This document shows positions 8,707-19,660 of a DNA stretch of 64,000 nucleotides, one piece after another. The position numbers and the translations under genes are program-made. This stretch comes from Brachionus manjavacas (Eukaryota; Rotifera; Eurotatoria; Ploima; Brachionidae): assembly GCA_019054805.1 (NCBI GenBank), contig JAHQIY010000007.1:4345501-4409500 (forward strand), read 5' to 3'. The first letter of the stretch is position 1, and every line of letters begins with the position of its first letter. The notes beneath the pieces were generated by a model. That model was not told where the DNA came from. It saw nothing but the letters and a program-made list of their open reading frames with translations, and searched no databases.

Positions 8707-10990
8707 ATTTATTTATTTATTTATTGAATTGAATTAACCTCCTTTAAGGAGAAGTAAAAGAAAATAAAGATAAATTTTTTTTTTTGTGTTTTTGTGTTTT
8801 TTTAAAAAATGAAAAATTATTATCTAAAAATAAAATTACAAAAATAAAAAAGGAACATTAGTTCGAAAATAGAAAAAGGGATGAAAGTTAGAAAGCAAGA
8901 TAATTTGGACCAAAATTCATGAATTTCTTTTATTTTGAATTAGCTCATTTAGGAGAGTTCTGTAATGTTTTAATTTTAAATTGCAAAGACATAACCAAAT
9001 TGAATCAGATATACCATCATTAGAAATCAGATTAATCTTAAGATTTTCTTTAAGTTGGTTTATATTTACTGAAATTTTTGAGGTTTCAATTTTAAAGTAC
9101 TTGGAAATAAGTACTAAGTCGGAGGAAAAAGATTTATTAGAGGGGGGTCACTTAGCATATATTTTAAAAATTGTGATGATAGATAATTATATTTAATTGT
9201 ATCAATAAAACTTAGTTTTGAAAATAGATAAAGTTCATCAAAGTTGAATAATTTTAGTACTTTTAAGACTCGTGACATGTGACAGTAGGCTTTTAAACCA
9301 AACATTTGTCTAATTAAGTTGTTTTGTAATTTATTTATTGAATCCTTTGTGGTCGAATTAAGAGTAAGAGCCTCAAGACCATATGTGAATTTAGATAAGC
9401 AAAATGTTTTGTATATAAAAGATTTGAATTTAGGTGAAGAGGTAGGACTATTTTTAGGCAGAAGATATGAAATTCCAAAAAAGCTGCTCTGAACTTTTTA
9501 AAATTTATAACTGCCTGTGTGTTAAGGTCAAAATTAGAATCTATAATGAATCCTAAGTATTTTAACTGATTTGCTTCTTCAAGTTCGGATCCATTAAGGT
9601 GAAATACCGACTTAAATAATTGAGTGCCAAAGTTAACAACTTTTGTTTTATTAGGGTTAAATTTTATTCTCCATTTATTCCCATAAGATCCACAAATATC
9701 CAAAAGCATCTGTAGATGGGAGTCAACTGAGCTTAATAAGATTATATCATCTGCGTAGACAATGATAGAAACATTAAGATTTTTATAAAGAGCTCCAAGC
9801 TCATTGTTAAGGCATTCTATTATAAGATCATCAATATATATGTTGAAAAGAAAAGAAGATAAAATAGCTCCTTGTTTTACACCAGTTTCAATTTTAAAGG
9901 GTTTAGTTGTTAGATTATTTGGAAGAGATAAAACAGCTAGTGCTGAGTTATAATAAATCCTAAGCAATACCCAGTAGAAAGTATGCAGTCTCTTTAATAG
10001 TTTATAGAATAAGCCATCACGCCATATTTTGTCAAAAGCCTTTTCTGCATCTAAAGATGCTATCCTACATCCAGAGCCTTTATTGATGTAGTTAAGAGTT
10101 GTTTCTTTTAATACAAAAATGGCATGGTTACATGAGGTTTTTTTCTTAAAACCAAATTGGTTATTACTAACTTTGTAAAGATCAGGGGAGTTAATTAGAA
10201 TAAGTTTTTCTAGGATTTGAGCAAAGCAGTTTGAAATAGAAATAGGTCTTATATTGTTTAGATCATAGCTGTTTTTTAAATTGTCTTTTAGAATAGGATT
10301 AATTTTTGAAGTATTAAGATTTTTTGGGATCTTATTGAATAGAAGAAGTTGGTTGAAGAATTCAAGTAGAATTTCATAAAAGCCAACAAAATTTACATTT
10401 TTTAACAGGTTATAGGAGATTTTGTCAAAACCAGTTACTTTTGAGTTATCAAATTCTGATATTATTTTCTTTAGTTGACACAGCTCAAAAAAAGGCAGAG
10501 TATCAGGACGAGTGTAGTTCACAAATGTTTCATTCACATGTTTTTTAATATTTAGCTGATCACTTGAGAGAGAGGATTCATCCTCTTTGAATAAATTTAA
10601 GAAATGAGAAAAGAGTTTATCCGGTGGGAGAGTTATTTCTTTTCTAACATTTCTTTTATTTTTAGACTGTGCTAGTCTTTTCCAAAATCTATTCCTATCT
10701 TTTAAAGAGAAAAGACTTTCTATTTTTGCTTGCTCTTTTAATTCATTTAGATAAATTTGTTGTCGTTGAGCTCTTCTAAATTCTTTCTTTAATTGTCTTC
10801 TTTTAGGTTCAAAGGAGGGATCCGTTTTTATTTTTTGATTGATGTCAATTAACTTATCTTTTATCAATTTTAGTTCCTTATTGAACCAATTGTTTTTCTT
10901 TGGCTTCTTAGCCAAATTGGAGGAAAAGTAAATATTTTGATAGTTTAATGCTTCATTTGAGGCTTTAGAGATTGAGTCACTACTGTTGCT
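8707..10990 (-). mobile_element. 5'-truncated non-LTR retrotransposon with TAAA tail
   Basis: The element reads on the minus strand and contains the reverse transcriptase at 9114-10915. Its 3' end (low coordinates) has a small hairpin, CTCCTTAAAGGAGG, and then TTAATTCAATTC and (AATA)n. The same 3' end, with CTCCTAATAGGAGG, occurs at 19262-19660. The open frame can be followed upstream to about 10980, where it stops. The endonuclease domain is missing. Confidence 0.75.
9114..10915 (-). pseudogene. Non-LTR reverse transcriptase, frameshifted near the C-terminus
   Basis: A 526-codon frame (10915-9335) covers the linker after the endonuclease (KKNNWFNKELK), the RT fingers (NDNLKNS...NNIRPISISNCFAQILEKL), ASLDAEKAFDKIW (motif A), TGVKQGAILSSFLFNIYIDD (motif B) and VYADDIILLS, the catalytic YADD box. 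At about 9480-9490 a T-run shifts the frame. The true C-terminus continues elsewhere (SFFGISYLLPKN, then KLQNNLIRQMFGLKAYCHM down to about 9114). The RT core is well preserved, so this insertion is fairly young. Exact clade uncertain (I/Jockey/CR1 group). Confidence 0.75.
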
Positions 10991-11302
10991 TAATACTATT
11001 AAGCAGTATTAGATGATCTAATGCTCCTAAATAAATGTTCTGAATTTGCTAAATTAAAGAAAATTGACTAAAATACCAATAAATCTATAAATTGAAATTA
11101 AAAAAAAAATTTCGAAAAAAAGTATTTAATGATCAATATTACTGGTAATAAAATAATTTTAAATAAATAAATTACTTTTTACCGTTATTTTTCGGACAAG
11201 TTAATATTTTTTTTAAATTGGTTTTTGCACACTGTACCGAGTTCGAGGTAGTCAATTATCATATTTTTCTTCGTTGTCTTTCTATTCCTTTAAATGATTT
11301 TT

Positions 11303-11542
11303 TCAAATAGATAATTTTTTTTTAATTAGGTAAACTTCTATGGAGTAGGTTATAGACGAGTTTTTTTTTTTTTTTAATTTTGATGGGTTTCTATTTGACA
11401 GGGGTAGCATTTTAGCAAAATTTTTTAATGAAATAATGATATTTTCTATTAATACCACAATAGGACCATTGTTTGCTATGACTTTTGGGTTTCTAATAAA
11501 CTTCTTATTCTCTAATCCATTTAGTAATTTAAAAAAATCCAC
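11303..11542 (-). pseudogene. Possible LINE linker-region fragment
   Basis: A 79-codon frame reads FFKLLNGLENKKFIRNPK and then IANNGPIVVLIENIIISLKN. This resembles the linker between endonuclease and RT in LINEs (kllN ... NGp). No RT core adjoins it. It is short and could be chance. Confidence 0.3.
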
Positions 11543-11803
11543 ATGAATATTCTTATCAAATCTTCATTGTTTCTTTTTAGATTTAATTATTTTGTCGATT
11601 ACATTTTTCGAAAATATAAGTAAACTTCCTTGTTATTGTACTTTTAAAAAAGATGAATTGAAATAAATTTCAAAATTTGTTAATTTTATTTTGTCAATTT
11701 AAATTTTTATTTTTTTTAATAATAAAAATTATTCATTAAAAAACGAATGTCTAACAGCAGAGTTATCTAAATAAATCATTTACCTTAGCAATTTTGTACA
11801 AAA

Positions 11804-14773
11804 ATGCACAATGGTCTTAGAATAGTCAAGTTGAATTACAGAAAAAAAGCGGTCTATCTAAATTGGCGTTACTCTTCGAATGTGAGCTTTAAATTTAAGC
11901 AAAATATTGAAATTCTTGATTCGAATTTGGCAAAAAATCAGCAAATAGATGGCAAGCTATTCACCAAACTGGTTAAAGAAATTGAAATTGAAAAAACGTG
12001 TGATTCAAAATCTGGTTTAATATTGCTCAAATCTTGTGGTTTAAACTACATTGACAAATTTCCGGCTCAAAGACAGATCATTGTTGACTATTTATTTAAT
12101 ATTTTATTCAAAAAAACTAATTTTGATTACCAAAACCTTCACTATGAAGCGTATTTGAACACAACTGTTGCTAACCAAGCTTCATTTGATCCTTTTAGAA
12201 TCGAAGATCAGCTAAAAGAGCACGGATTAGCCTTTAACCAAGGGATATGTTTGGATTTTTTAAGTCAACTTTGTAATCAAAATCAGATCAAACTGGCTTT
12301 CTTATTTTTAAAACAAATTATTGAGACCGATAATTTAGCTTTTGATTCTAATAAGCTTCGAAGCTCTCTCTCTCTACTCAACCAAGACAAGATTGATGCG
12401 GAAAATTTAAAAACTGACCATGTCGAATTAATAAATCCTTTAATTTATTATTTTTTTAAAGCTAATAATCGGGATAAATCTAGATACTTAATCGAATTAT
12501 TAGAGTATAACTTTCAAAAATTAGATCGTTCGACACTGAGCTCAATTTTAAAAGGAAATTTAATTTTGACTGATTATGGCAAGGCTTTGGATATTTTGTA
12601 CCAAAACGGAAATTTATTTTTGCCGAAAGATTTACTAGATTTTTACCACGTGACATCTTGGGATTTAAACTGCAGAAATAATGAGTTTACCAAACAACTC
12701 GGTCAACTCATTTCCGAAAAAATCAGATCGGAAGACCTTATCTATTTAATCGATTTAATAAATAAATTAACATGTGAAAAAAAATTTAATTTAGCGGCTG
12801 AAATTTTGAAAATTTGTAGTCAAAATAAATTTAGTGTTAATTTAAGTGAATATTTTATGAAATCAGCCATCGAATTTGAAAGTGAATATAAAAAATTGGC
12901 AAATTTAGCCGGCATTTGTGACCACAGGGTAGAAAATTTAAAAAATTTATTGAATTTTTCTTTAGCTAAACAAAACATTGAGATTAGTTTAAAACTTATT
13001 TCGGAACTAAAGAATAGTGGAGAAACAATTAGACCGTGTTATTTTTATCCAATTTTGGACAAAGAATCAGCCGAATTGGTCAAAGAAATTAAAAAATCTG
13101 GAAAAAAAATAGAAAAATGTTTAAATTATAAAAGAATTGATTCAATTTTTAAAAAAATTCGATCTGATTTTAATGTTTTAATGGGCAAAAATGATTTAAA
13201 GGAAATTTTAGAAATTTTTCGCTCCAATGACCCTGCATATTTGATCACATTTGACAAAATTTGCCACCTTTTTGATAAGAATCAACTCTACAACACCTTA
13301 ACCCTTTTCAATGTAAGTTCAGAACTAATCCTTGATAGTCAATTGAAACTCATCGACCAAAACAGATTTACCAACAACTATGGTCTAGAAGCAAACATGG
13401 TTCAACAAATTTTTGGCGATATTTCCAATTTAATCGATTCTTTAAATATAAATATTTTTAATGAGCCCTTTTTAAGCAGACTACATCGATATTTGATTAA
13501 GCTTTACGAAACCGATCTAATTTTTACCAACAGCGAAATAAATCAAAACAAAGTTATTGGCACTTTAAAAATAATAAACCAAAGGTATCACCAAAGAGAA
13601 GATTATCTTCTAAATGATATTAATAAAAGTTTTAAGGATTATTTTGTTAAATCTTCTTCTAATTGCCAAGATGATTCAGTTTTGGTTTATAAAGTAGTGG
13701 AAAGTTCGCTCAAAAGACATCCGAGATCCAAAAATGCTGAACGTATTTTTTCCAAAAACACCGAATATTCAGATAAAAGTGAATCTGTAGAAGATCTAGT
13801 GAATCTTATTGACGAACTAGAGTCAAAGGAAAAAAATGTTTATCCCAGTGTTCGAAGGCTTTTAATGAGATTATGCCATTCAAATGAAGTGGGAAACCCG
13901 TTTGAATTGATAGAAAGATATGAAAAAAAATTACCGATCGATCAACTTACACCTAAATTATGTCATGATCTGATGCATTTCTATATCCAAAGAACATTTG
14001 ATTTTGACAAAGCAAAATTTTATTTTGAAAAATTGAAAATTTTTGCAAAAAACAAAGACAAATTTCAGCCGGATGCAATCAAAATGATTAGTTTCTGTGA
14101 TATATTATTCAATGCTGACAAAATAAATTTTTTAGATCTGGAACAAATTTTCAAAATTTTTAAATGGATAAATGCGAATAATGACCAAAAGAGCTTGGAT
14201 AAAATGAATGAATTTTTAAATGGTAAAATGTTTACCAATCTCAGTCCATCTGAGTACAAAAGTTTGGTCGAGTGCATTTTTGAAAGTAATATTATTAGCA
14301 GGAACTCGTGTTTTGGCAGCATGGTTCTTTTGAAATTTATTGAATCAAATCAAATAGATGAAGCGTTCAGTTATTTTAAATACAATTTAATTGAACACAA
14401 AACCAGCATTGGTGAAGTGTTTATTCTCAAGTCATTTTTTAAGCAATATGAAAAAAAACTTTTGACTGGAACTAAACTAGAAGAATTGATGCTGTTTTTT
14501 TCAAAACATTATTCACCGAGTCTAGCCTTTAATTTTATGTTCTACGCTTATTGTATGAATGGGGATTTTTATTCAGCAAAAGCTATTTATAATCAGAATT
14601 TGGACAAAAATATTGACCTGAATATATTAGAACGCTTGGTCAATCAAATTGGAACAAATCGACTTAACAAAAAACATTCTGCGGAGTTGAATAATGTTTT
14701 GAAGTTTGTGAATTTTGATCAAAATAAATCTCTAAAAAATGAAATCAAAATTATTCTAAATAAACTGCCCTGA
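11804..14773 (+). CDS. LRPPRC-like mitochondrial pentatricopeptide-repeat protein
   Basis: A single-exon gene of 989 codons. The first 25-30 residues are rich in Arg/Lys and lack acidic residues, as in mitochondrial targeting peptides. The N-terminal block (LDSNLAKNQQIDGKLF, GLILLKSCGLNYID, HYEAYLNTTVANQASFDPFR) follows the order of LRPPRC, which has a similar LLRSCG and FSP motif. The rest is helical and Leu/Lys rich, compatible with diverged PPR repeats (for example LIYYFFKANNRDKSRYLIELL and DYGKALDILYQNGN). LRPPRC stabilises and polyadenylates mitochondrial mRNAs with SLIRP. It is shorter than the human protein (about 1394 aa). The ATG at 11804 is the first in an open frame after a stop-rich leader. 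The family call rests on recall of motifs, not a search. Confidence 0.65.
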   Translation: MHNGLRIVKLNYRKKAVYLNWRYSSNVSFKFKQNIEILDSNLAKNQQIDGKLFTKLVKEIEIEKTCDSKSGLILLKSCGLNYIDKFPAQRQIIVDYLFNILFKKTNFDYQNLHYEAYLNTTVANQASFDPFRIEDQLKEHGLAFNQGICLDFLSQLCNQNQIKLAFLFLKQIIETDNLAFDSNKLRSSLSLLNQDKIDAENLKTDHVELINPLIYYFFKANNRDKSRYLIELLEYNFQKLDRSTLSSILKGNLILTDYGKALDILYQNGNLFLPKDLLDFYHVTSWDLNCRNNEFTKQLGQLISEKIRSEDLIYLIDLINKLTCEKKFNLAAEILKICSQNKFSVNLSEYFMKSAIEFESEYKKLANLAGICDHRVENLKNLLNFSLAKQNIEISLKLISELKNSGETIRPCYFYPILDKESAELVKEIKKSGKKIEKCLNYKRIDSIFKKIRSDFNVLMGKNDLKEILEIFRSNDPAYLITFDKICHLFDKNQLYNTLTLFNVSSELILDSQLKLIDQNRFTNNYGLEANMVQQIFGDISNLIDSLNINIFNEPFLSRLHRYLIKLYETDLIFTNSEINQNKVIGTLKIINQRYHQREDYLLNDINKSFKDYFVKSSSNCQDDSVLVYKVVESSLKRHPRSKNAERIFSKNTEYSDKSESVEDLVNLIDELESKEKNVYPSVRRLLMRLCHSNEVGNPFELIERYEKKLPIDQLTPKLCHDLMHFYIQRTFDFDKAKFYFEKLKIFAKNKDKFQPDAIKMISFCDILFNADKINFLDLEQIFKIFKWINANNDQKSLDKMNEFLNGKMFTNLSPSEYKSLVECIFESNIISRNSCFGSMVLLKFIESNQIDEAFSYFKYNLIEHKTSIGEVFILKSFFKQYEKKLLTGTKLEELMLFFSKHYSPSLAFNFMFYAYCMNGDFYSAKAIYNQNLDKNIDLNILERLVNQIGTNRLNKKHSAELNNVLKFVNFDQNKSLKNEIKIILNKLP

Positions 14774-15931
14774 TATAATTTTATTTTTTTTGTTTTTTTA
14801 ATTTAAGATAAAATGGTTTAACAAAAAGTATATAAATCTTTTTCTTCGATATTTTTGTCATTTTTTACTCTATTAATTTAAAATTTTTTAAAAAATAGTT
14901 TACAGTACTGATTTTTTCCGATGATTTTTCTAGAATTTGCGCAAATTTACCAACATTTTGATAATGTTTAATTTGCTGTCTATGTTTCTTGGAAAGCCCA
15001 TTTAAAGTCGTCAGTTAAATAGATTTCAAGATCTCGTTCAACGGTTGTTTGAATCTTTGGTAAGTTGCTCATTAATTGTTCAACTGCATTAATTTCTTTA
15101 CTGTAAGATAGGGATATTATTTTATGTGTAAACCGGGTGACAACTTTTGATAAGTGTTTTTTTTTTCACATTAACATTATATGTCTTAAATTCTTTTTAA
15201 ATAATTATATAAAAAAGGGTTCGTAGAATAAATAACTTTATTTTGTTTGATATATGCTTACCTTTTTCAGGCTGAAAAATTACTTTAAAAAAAACCAGGG
15301 GCAATTGGTGAGATTTAGTCAAATTTGAAATTCGATTTCGACCGAGTTAAATTTTTATTTAGAAATTTGAAAAAAATATTGCAAATTCATTTTTAACTTT
15401 TAAATAATATATTAATTTATTAATTTGATTATCTGTAACGAGATAATGCTCCTTCAGAATAAAAATATATGAAAAAAAACTTAAATAATTCATTTATCAT
15501 AATAGTTTTTCAATTTAATTGAAAAACTGGGTACAGTCAGTTAGTAACTGGGTAAAGTTTATTCTATTATGCGAAATATTCTTGTTCTCGGGTTTTTTCA
15601 ATGTTTTTTTTTTTTTAAATTAGAATTATCTATCAAAAATTAAAGCTCAGTTTCGTTTATTCAAAAGTTATTTTTGAAAATATGTAAAAATTAATTGTAG
15701 GGTACTTAAATTCAAATCGATTATAAAATATTTATTGATGAAATTAATTTTCTTATTCCTTTTGAATAAAAAAATAGAAATTTTTATTAGAAACATAAAT
15801 TTTGGGGGCAATCGGGTAAATATAAAATCCGGCTAACCGGGTTAATATGCGGGATAATCCTACTAAAAATGGGGCAATCAGGTAAACCCTATAAACCCAA
15901 TTTCCCCTCATACGGTTAACAGATCGGTGTA
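14774..15931. other. Non-coding region with faint LINE remnant and repeated GGGGCAAT motifs
   Basis: On the minus strand at about 14940-15110 a broken frame reads ERDLEIYLTDDFKWAFQ, which resembles the EKDLGIYI..DFKW block of CR1 reverse transcriptases; this is weak. GGGGCAATyGGGTAAA-like motifs occur near 15298, 15804 and 15871 and suggest a decayed repeat. Nothing else is recognisable. Confidence 0.3.
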
Positions 15932-16720
15932 CAGTGAAGTACGGTTATAACGAAGTCACTGGGGGAATCCAAAGGCAGTTTGTAATAAACGAATTTCGTT
16001 ATATCCAAATAAGAGAAAATAATGTTATTTTTAAAGTTTTTATTAATTTCAAAAGCATAATCTAGTACAATAAATCAAAATTCATAAAATCAGAAATCAG
16101 AAATCAAAAAAATTATTTTTTAAAATAATCCAACATTGTTTTTTGTTTGACCATTAAGCCTAAAATTTCGGTTTCAATGCTTTCCAAATTTTCAATAGAC
16201 GATTCAAAATTGTGTGTAGATTTTGAAAGATGCTTTCTTAATTGATCAATTAATTTTAAAGCTTGTTGATTTGATATATTTTCGTCCTGAAATGATTCGA
16301 TAACATTTGAAGATTCGTTATCTGATTCGTCATCACTTGACTCATTTACAACTTCGTCCGATTGTACGTTTTTTTTAATTAATTAAATTGATTATTTCGT
16401 CGTCTGTTTTTTCTTGATGTATGGCCAGATCTTGATCAATATTCGCATAATCATGAAATTGTACATATGCGGAATACTTATTCTTTAAAATCAAACAAAA
16501 ACAAAGAAACCAAAAATATTTTTTTCCTAACTACGTTATAAACCAAGAGAAATTCACTAATATTTGTTAAAAAATGATTCGTAATAACCGAATTTTCGTA
16601 ATATCCGAACTTCGTTAAGAAATTACATTGAAAAGATTCTTGTTCTGCCAAATATAGAATTTATTTTCGTTAAAAACGAATTTTCACTATAAGCGTGTAC
16701 GTTATAAACGGACTGTACTG
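15932..16720 (-). mobile_element. Second pogo/Tigger-like deletion derivative carrying a transposase C-terminus
   Basis: The ends read CAGTGAAGTACGGTTATAAC and, in reverse complement, CAGTACAGTCCGTTTATAAC, each next to TA (15930-15931, 16721-16722), typical of pogo-like elements. On the minus strand 16470-16113 translates to DYANIDQDLAIHQEKTDDEI and then, after a frame break near 16380, to an acidic stretch, QALKLIDQLRKHL and KQKTMLDYFKK-stop. That is the usual Tigger/jerky C-terminal tail. It is a different family from 7745-8371. Confidence 0.7.
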
Positions 16721-16879
16721 TATATCAAAATCTTGAGGCAAATTGGGTGATCAAATTTCGATTTCTCTCACTTTAGTTTGCTTAATTTTAAATTAATCTA
16801 AGAATAAGTCATCCAGTTTTTAGACGAAGATATATGGTCATTCGTTAGATTTGGATATCTTTATTAACTAGCTATTCTA

Positions 16880-17560
16880 AGAAAGGTATTTTACGTGATA
16901 TCAAAAATAAATGATATCAAATCGATTTATTTTAATATATTTTTATTGATAACTAATTTATTTTAAATGATACCTAAAAAATAAAAATGATATCAAAAAG
17001 TCTAAAAAAAAATATTTAAGAAAAAAAATTATATGTTCTAGGTTTTTTGTTAGCAGTTGCTTTATTTTTTGGTGGTCTACCTCTTGGTCTTTTGGCTGTT
17101 GTACTTTTATCAACATTCGTTTCTTGTACTATATTTTTATGTTTCAATTGAGTCAATATTTGAATGTCTGCGTTGCTTATAGAGATAGGCTCGGCTTGAA
17201 TAATCAAAGTATCGACTGTTTCTTGATTGTTGATTGTCATGATTGAGTCTTGTTCCTAATCGAATTCAATGATAAACGAATCTTCATCTTCATCGTCTTC
17301 TACTTCCAAATTGTTCTGTGTTTCAACTGGTTGAACATGTAAAGCCTTCTTATTCTTAGCCGGCCTTTCCTTTTTACGATTCTCACCAAGTGGGACATCT
17401 TTTGCGTTTGGATGCGTTGGAACATTTTTTAGATAAAATAAGATTAACACTTCTATCAATTGTCAATTTTTGATATTATTTTTTTTATTTTTTCTACCTT
17501 ATAAATTATAATTGATATAATTAAATAATTTTAATTGGTATCAAGAGTTTTGAATAATAT
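16880..17560 (-). mobile_element. Decayed MULE relative with SWIM-protein tail
   Basis: On the minus strand, 17459-17256 reads NVPTHPNAKDVPLGENRKKE and RPAKNKKALH, the linker seen after the SWIM finger in animal MULE proteins (VPLGQKRKxGRPAKAKKAL). A second frame, 17240-17016, ends in an AT-hook, KRPRGRPPKNK. Repeated TGATATCAAA motifs lie at 16892-17000, with GATATAAT/GGTATCA motifs at 17505-17550, like the subterminal repeats of the intact pair at 1.7-5.9 kb but of different sequence. Boundaries are approximate. Confidence 0.5.
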
Positions 17561-17690
17561 ATTTATAGATTACGTAATTATCCGAATTTAAAGACATGTT
17601 ACTTATTCAAATAATTACTTGTCACTAATATTCTTTTATCTTAAAAAATTTAAAAATGTTTTCAATTTTTTCATTTGCAAAAATTTCACA

Positions 17691-18157
17691 AGTCTAAAAA
17701 GTTAGTTTGCGCAAGTGGTGAATTTAAACAGAGTAAACCCGAATGAAAGGAAATTTACGGTTTCGAATTATTTGAAAATCTTTTGCGAAGTAACCACCAA
17801 GCTAAGCTAACCTGTAATCATAAACTTTTAAAATAATATTTAAATTGGGAATTTCGTTGTTTTGAAATTAATAAATTTAGCAATTTTTGTAAAGTTTTTA
17901 TTGCTTTAGAAAATTTATAAATAAAAAATTAATTTTTTGTAGTCATTCAGCAATTATTTTAAGATTGTTAAATTTATTAATTTCAAAACAACGAAATTCC
18001 CAATTTAAATATTATTTTAAAAGTTTATGATTACAGGTTAGCTTAGCTTGGTGGTTACTTCGCAAAATATTTTCAAATAATTCGAAACCGTAAATTTCCT
18101 TTCATTCGGGATTACTCTGTTTAAATTCACCACTTGCGCAAACTAACTTTTTAGACT
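17691..18157. repeat. Fold-back element: 467-bp near-perfect palindrome with short loop
   Basis: The left arm (17691-17882) starts AGTCTAAAAAGTTAG and includes GTTTGCGCAAGTGG and CCACCAAGCTAAGCTAACC. The right arm (about 17965-18157) is its reverse complement and ends CTAACTTTTTAGACT. The loop is about 80 bp. It encodes no protein. Partial relatives are at 7407-7722 and 18368-18560. Such fold-back elements move non-autonomously; the superfamily cannot be told from the sequence. Confidence 0.8.
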
Positions 18158-18367
18158 CCTATAAAATAATGGTAAAAATAATTTTACCGTAAATGAAAAC
18201 TAAAAAAAGATCAAAAAGATAATTTTTTTCATGTGTAGTACTGAAACTGATAAGATGGATTTCTGAGAAGTTATCTTCATTTCTCCTTAAAAAAAGAGAA
18301 TTTATAATTTTATTTTTACTTTAATGATTTAACACCTTTAAGGATTGTGATTTTTTTCCATAAATAA

Positions 18368-18560
18368 ATCTAAAAAGTTAGAATGCGCTAGTGGTTATAT
18401 TTAAACATAGTTTATCATAATAAGTTGATTCCGAAGTAACCACTAAGCTAAGCTAACCTGTACTCTAATGCTGTTAAAGTAATATTTAACATTAAGAATT
18501 TTGCTGTTTTGAAATTGATAAATTTAAAACAATAATTTTTTGTTAAGTTTTTATTGCTTC
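18368..18560. repeat. Diverged half-copy of the fold-back element
   Basis: Matches one arm of 17691-18157 with many substitutions (TCTAAAAAGTTAGAATGCGC, then AGTAACCACTAAGCTAAGC, then GCTGTTTTGAAATTGAT). The opposite arm is absent. Confidence 0.55.
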
Positions 18561-19261
18561 AAAAAATTTTTTTTTCAGTATTTCGGAATTCTTTTTTTTT
18601 TACTATCAGCACTTATAAATTCCATCTTCGAGCATTTCCATTGACTAATTAATGTTTTTATAATTCAAAATGTTAATTATCATTTATTTATGATTATACC
18701 AAAAAATTTAAGTTACAATTTTTTAGTATTTAATGGATGAGTAAAACATAAGAAATCTTTTTAAATTAGTTCAAATATGTACTCCTTATTGACATTTTGA
18801 TTTTATTAATCTTTATGCTCAAAATAAAATTAGAAAAAAATTTTAATTACATTTTTGATTTTTTTTTTTTTTTAAAATTAATTAAAAAAGGCTTCGAGCT
18901 AACATTCGAAAAGAGCGCAAACTGCACATTCGAAGTGAAGCTCCTTCTGCCCAGTAAAAAAATAAAACAATAATAAAAACAAACAAACATATTTTAAATT
19001 ACATCATTAAAAATAGATTTTTTAATATCTGAGTGAAATACATGTACGCAGACAACAATCGCTGAGCTAATAAATGAAATGAGTAACAACCAGTTGCAGT
19101 GCGACATCTGGTCAGTCGTTGAGTGGTGTGAAATCGATGGACAGATATAAAGTTATCCATTTAGTCATTAAAAAAACCGAGACTTATTATTTGATTGATC
19201 CACACACACTCGCAAAATCACCTCTTGAGAAGGATCTTGGTGTCTTATTAGCAAAGATCAA

Positions 19262-19660
19262 TATAAAACATTAGAAAATTTTTTTAAATTGGACATAATT
19301 AACATATATAATAATTCTGGAGTCCTAAAAAGGGATCTTAAATTACAATTTAAACTAAAAGATGGACTAACTGACTCTATTAATTTATGTTTAAACAATA
19401 TAAATAATAGAAAATATTTTCTTCTTCTTCAAGAATTAACTAAATCATTTTGATTTTAAATGTTTAAAATTTATGTTTTTTTACATGTATTTCTATCTGT
19501 ATTTCTATCTGTATTTCTATCTGTATTTCTATCTGTATTTAATCTTTTTTTTTTTTCTTTTCTATTTAAGTCTTTATCTTTTCTTTTTCTTTAATTTTTC
19601 AAATTTAAAATTTTTACATTTACTTCTCCTAATAGGAGGTTAATTCAATTTAAATAAATA
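19262..19660 (+). mobile_element. 3' fragment of the TAAA-tailed LINE family, nested insertion
   Basis: The coding remnant VLKRDLKLQFKLKDGLTDSI then LCLNNINN and LLLQELTKSF matches the extreme C-terminus of LINE proteins. A 3' end follows with CTCCTAATAGGAGG, TTAATTCAATTTAAA and (TAAA)n, the same as 8707-8760. A possible target-site duplication is ATAAAAC (near 19264 and 19662), though the tail makes it ambiguous. Confidence 0.6.
19489..19540. repeat. 12-bp minisatellite (TTTCTATCTGTA, about 4 units)
   Basis: Four direct units with almost no divergence, inside the 3'UTR of the nested LINE fragment. Confidence 0.85.

Noticed and set aside
19489-19540. Regular short repeats resembling an array
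   Set aside because: Contiguous 12-bp units without spacers; a minisatellite in a LINE 3'UTR, not CRISPR.
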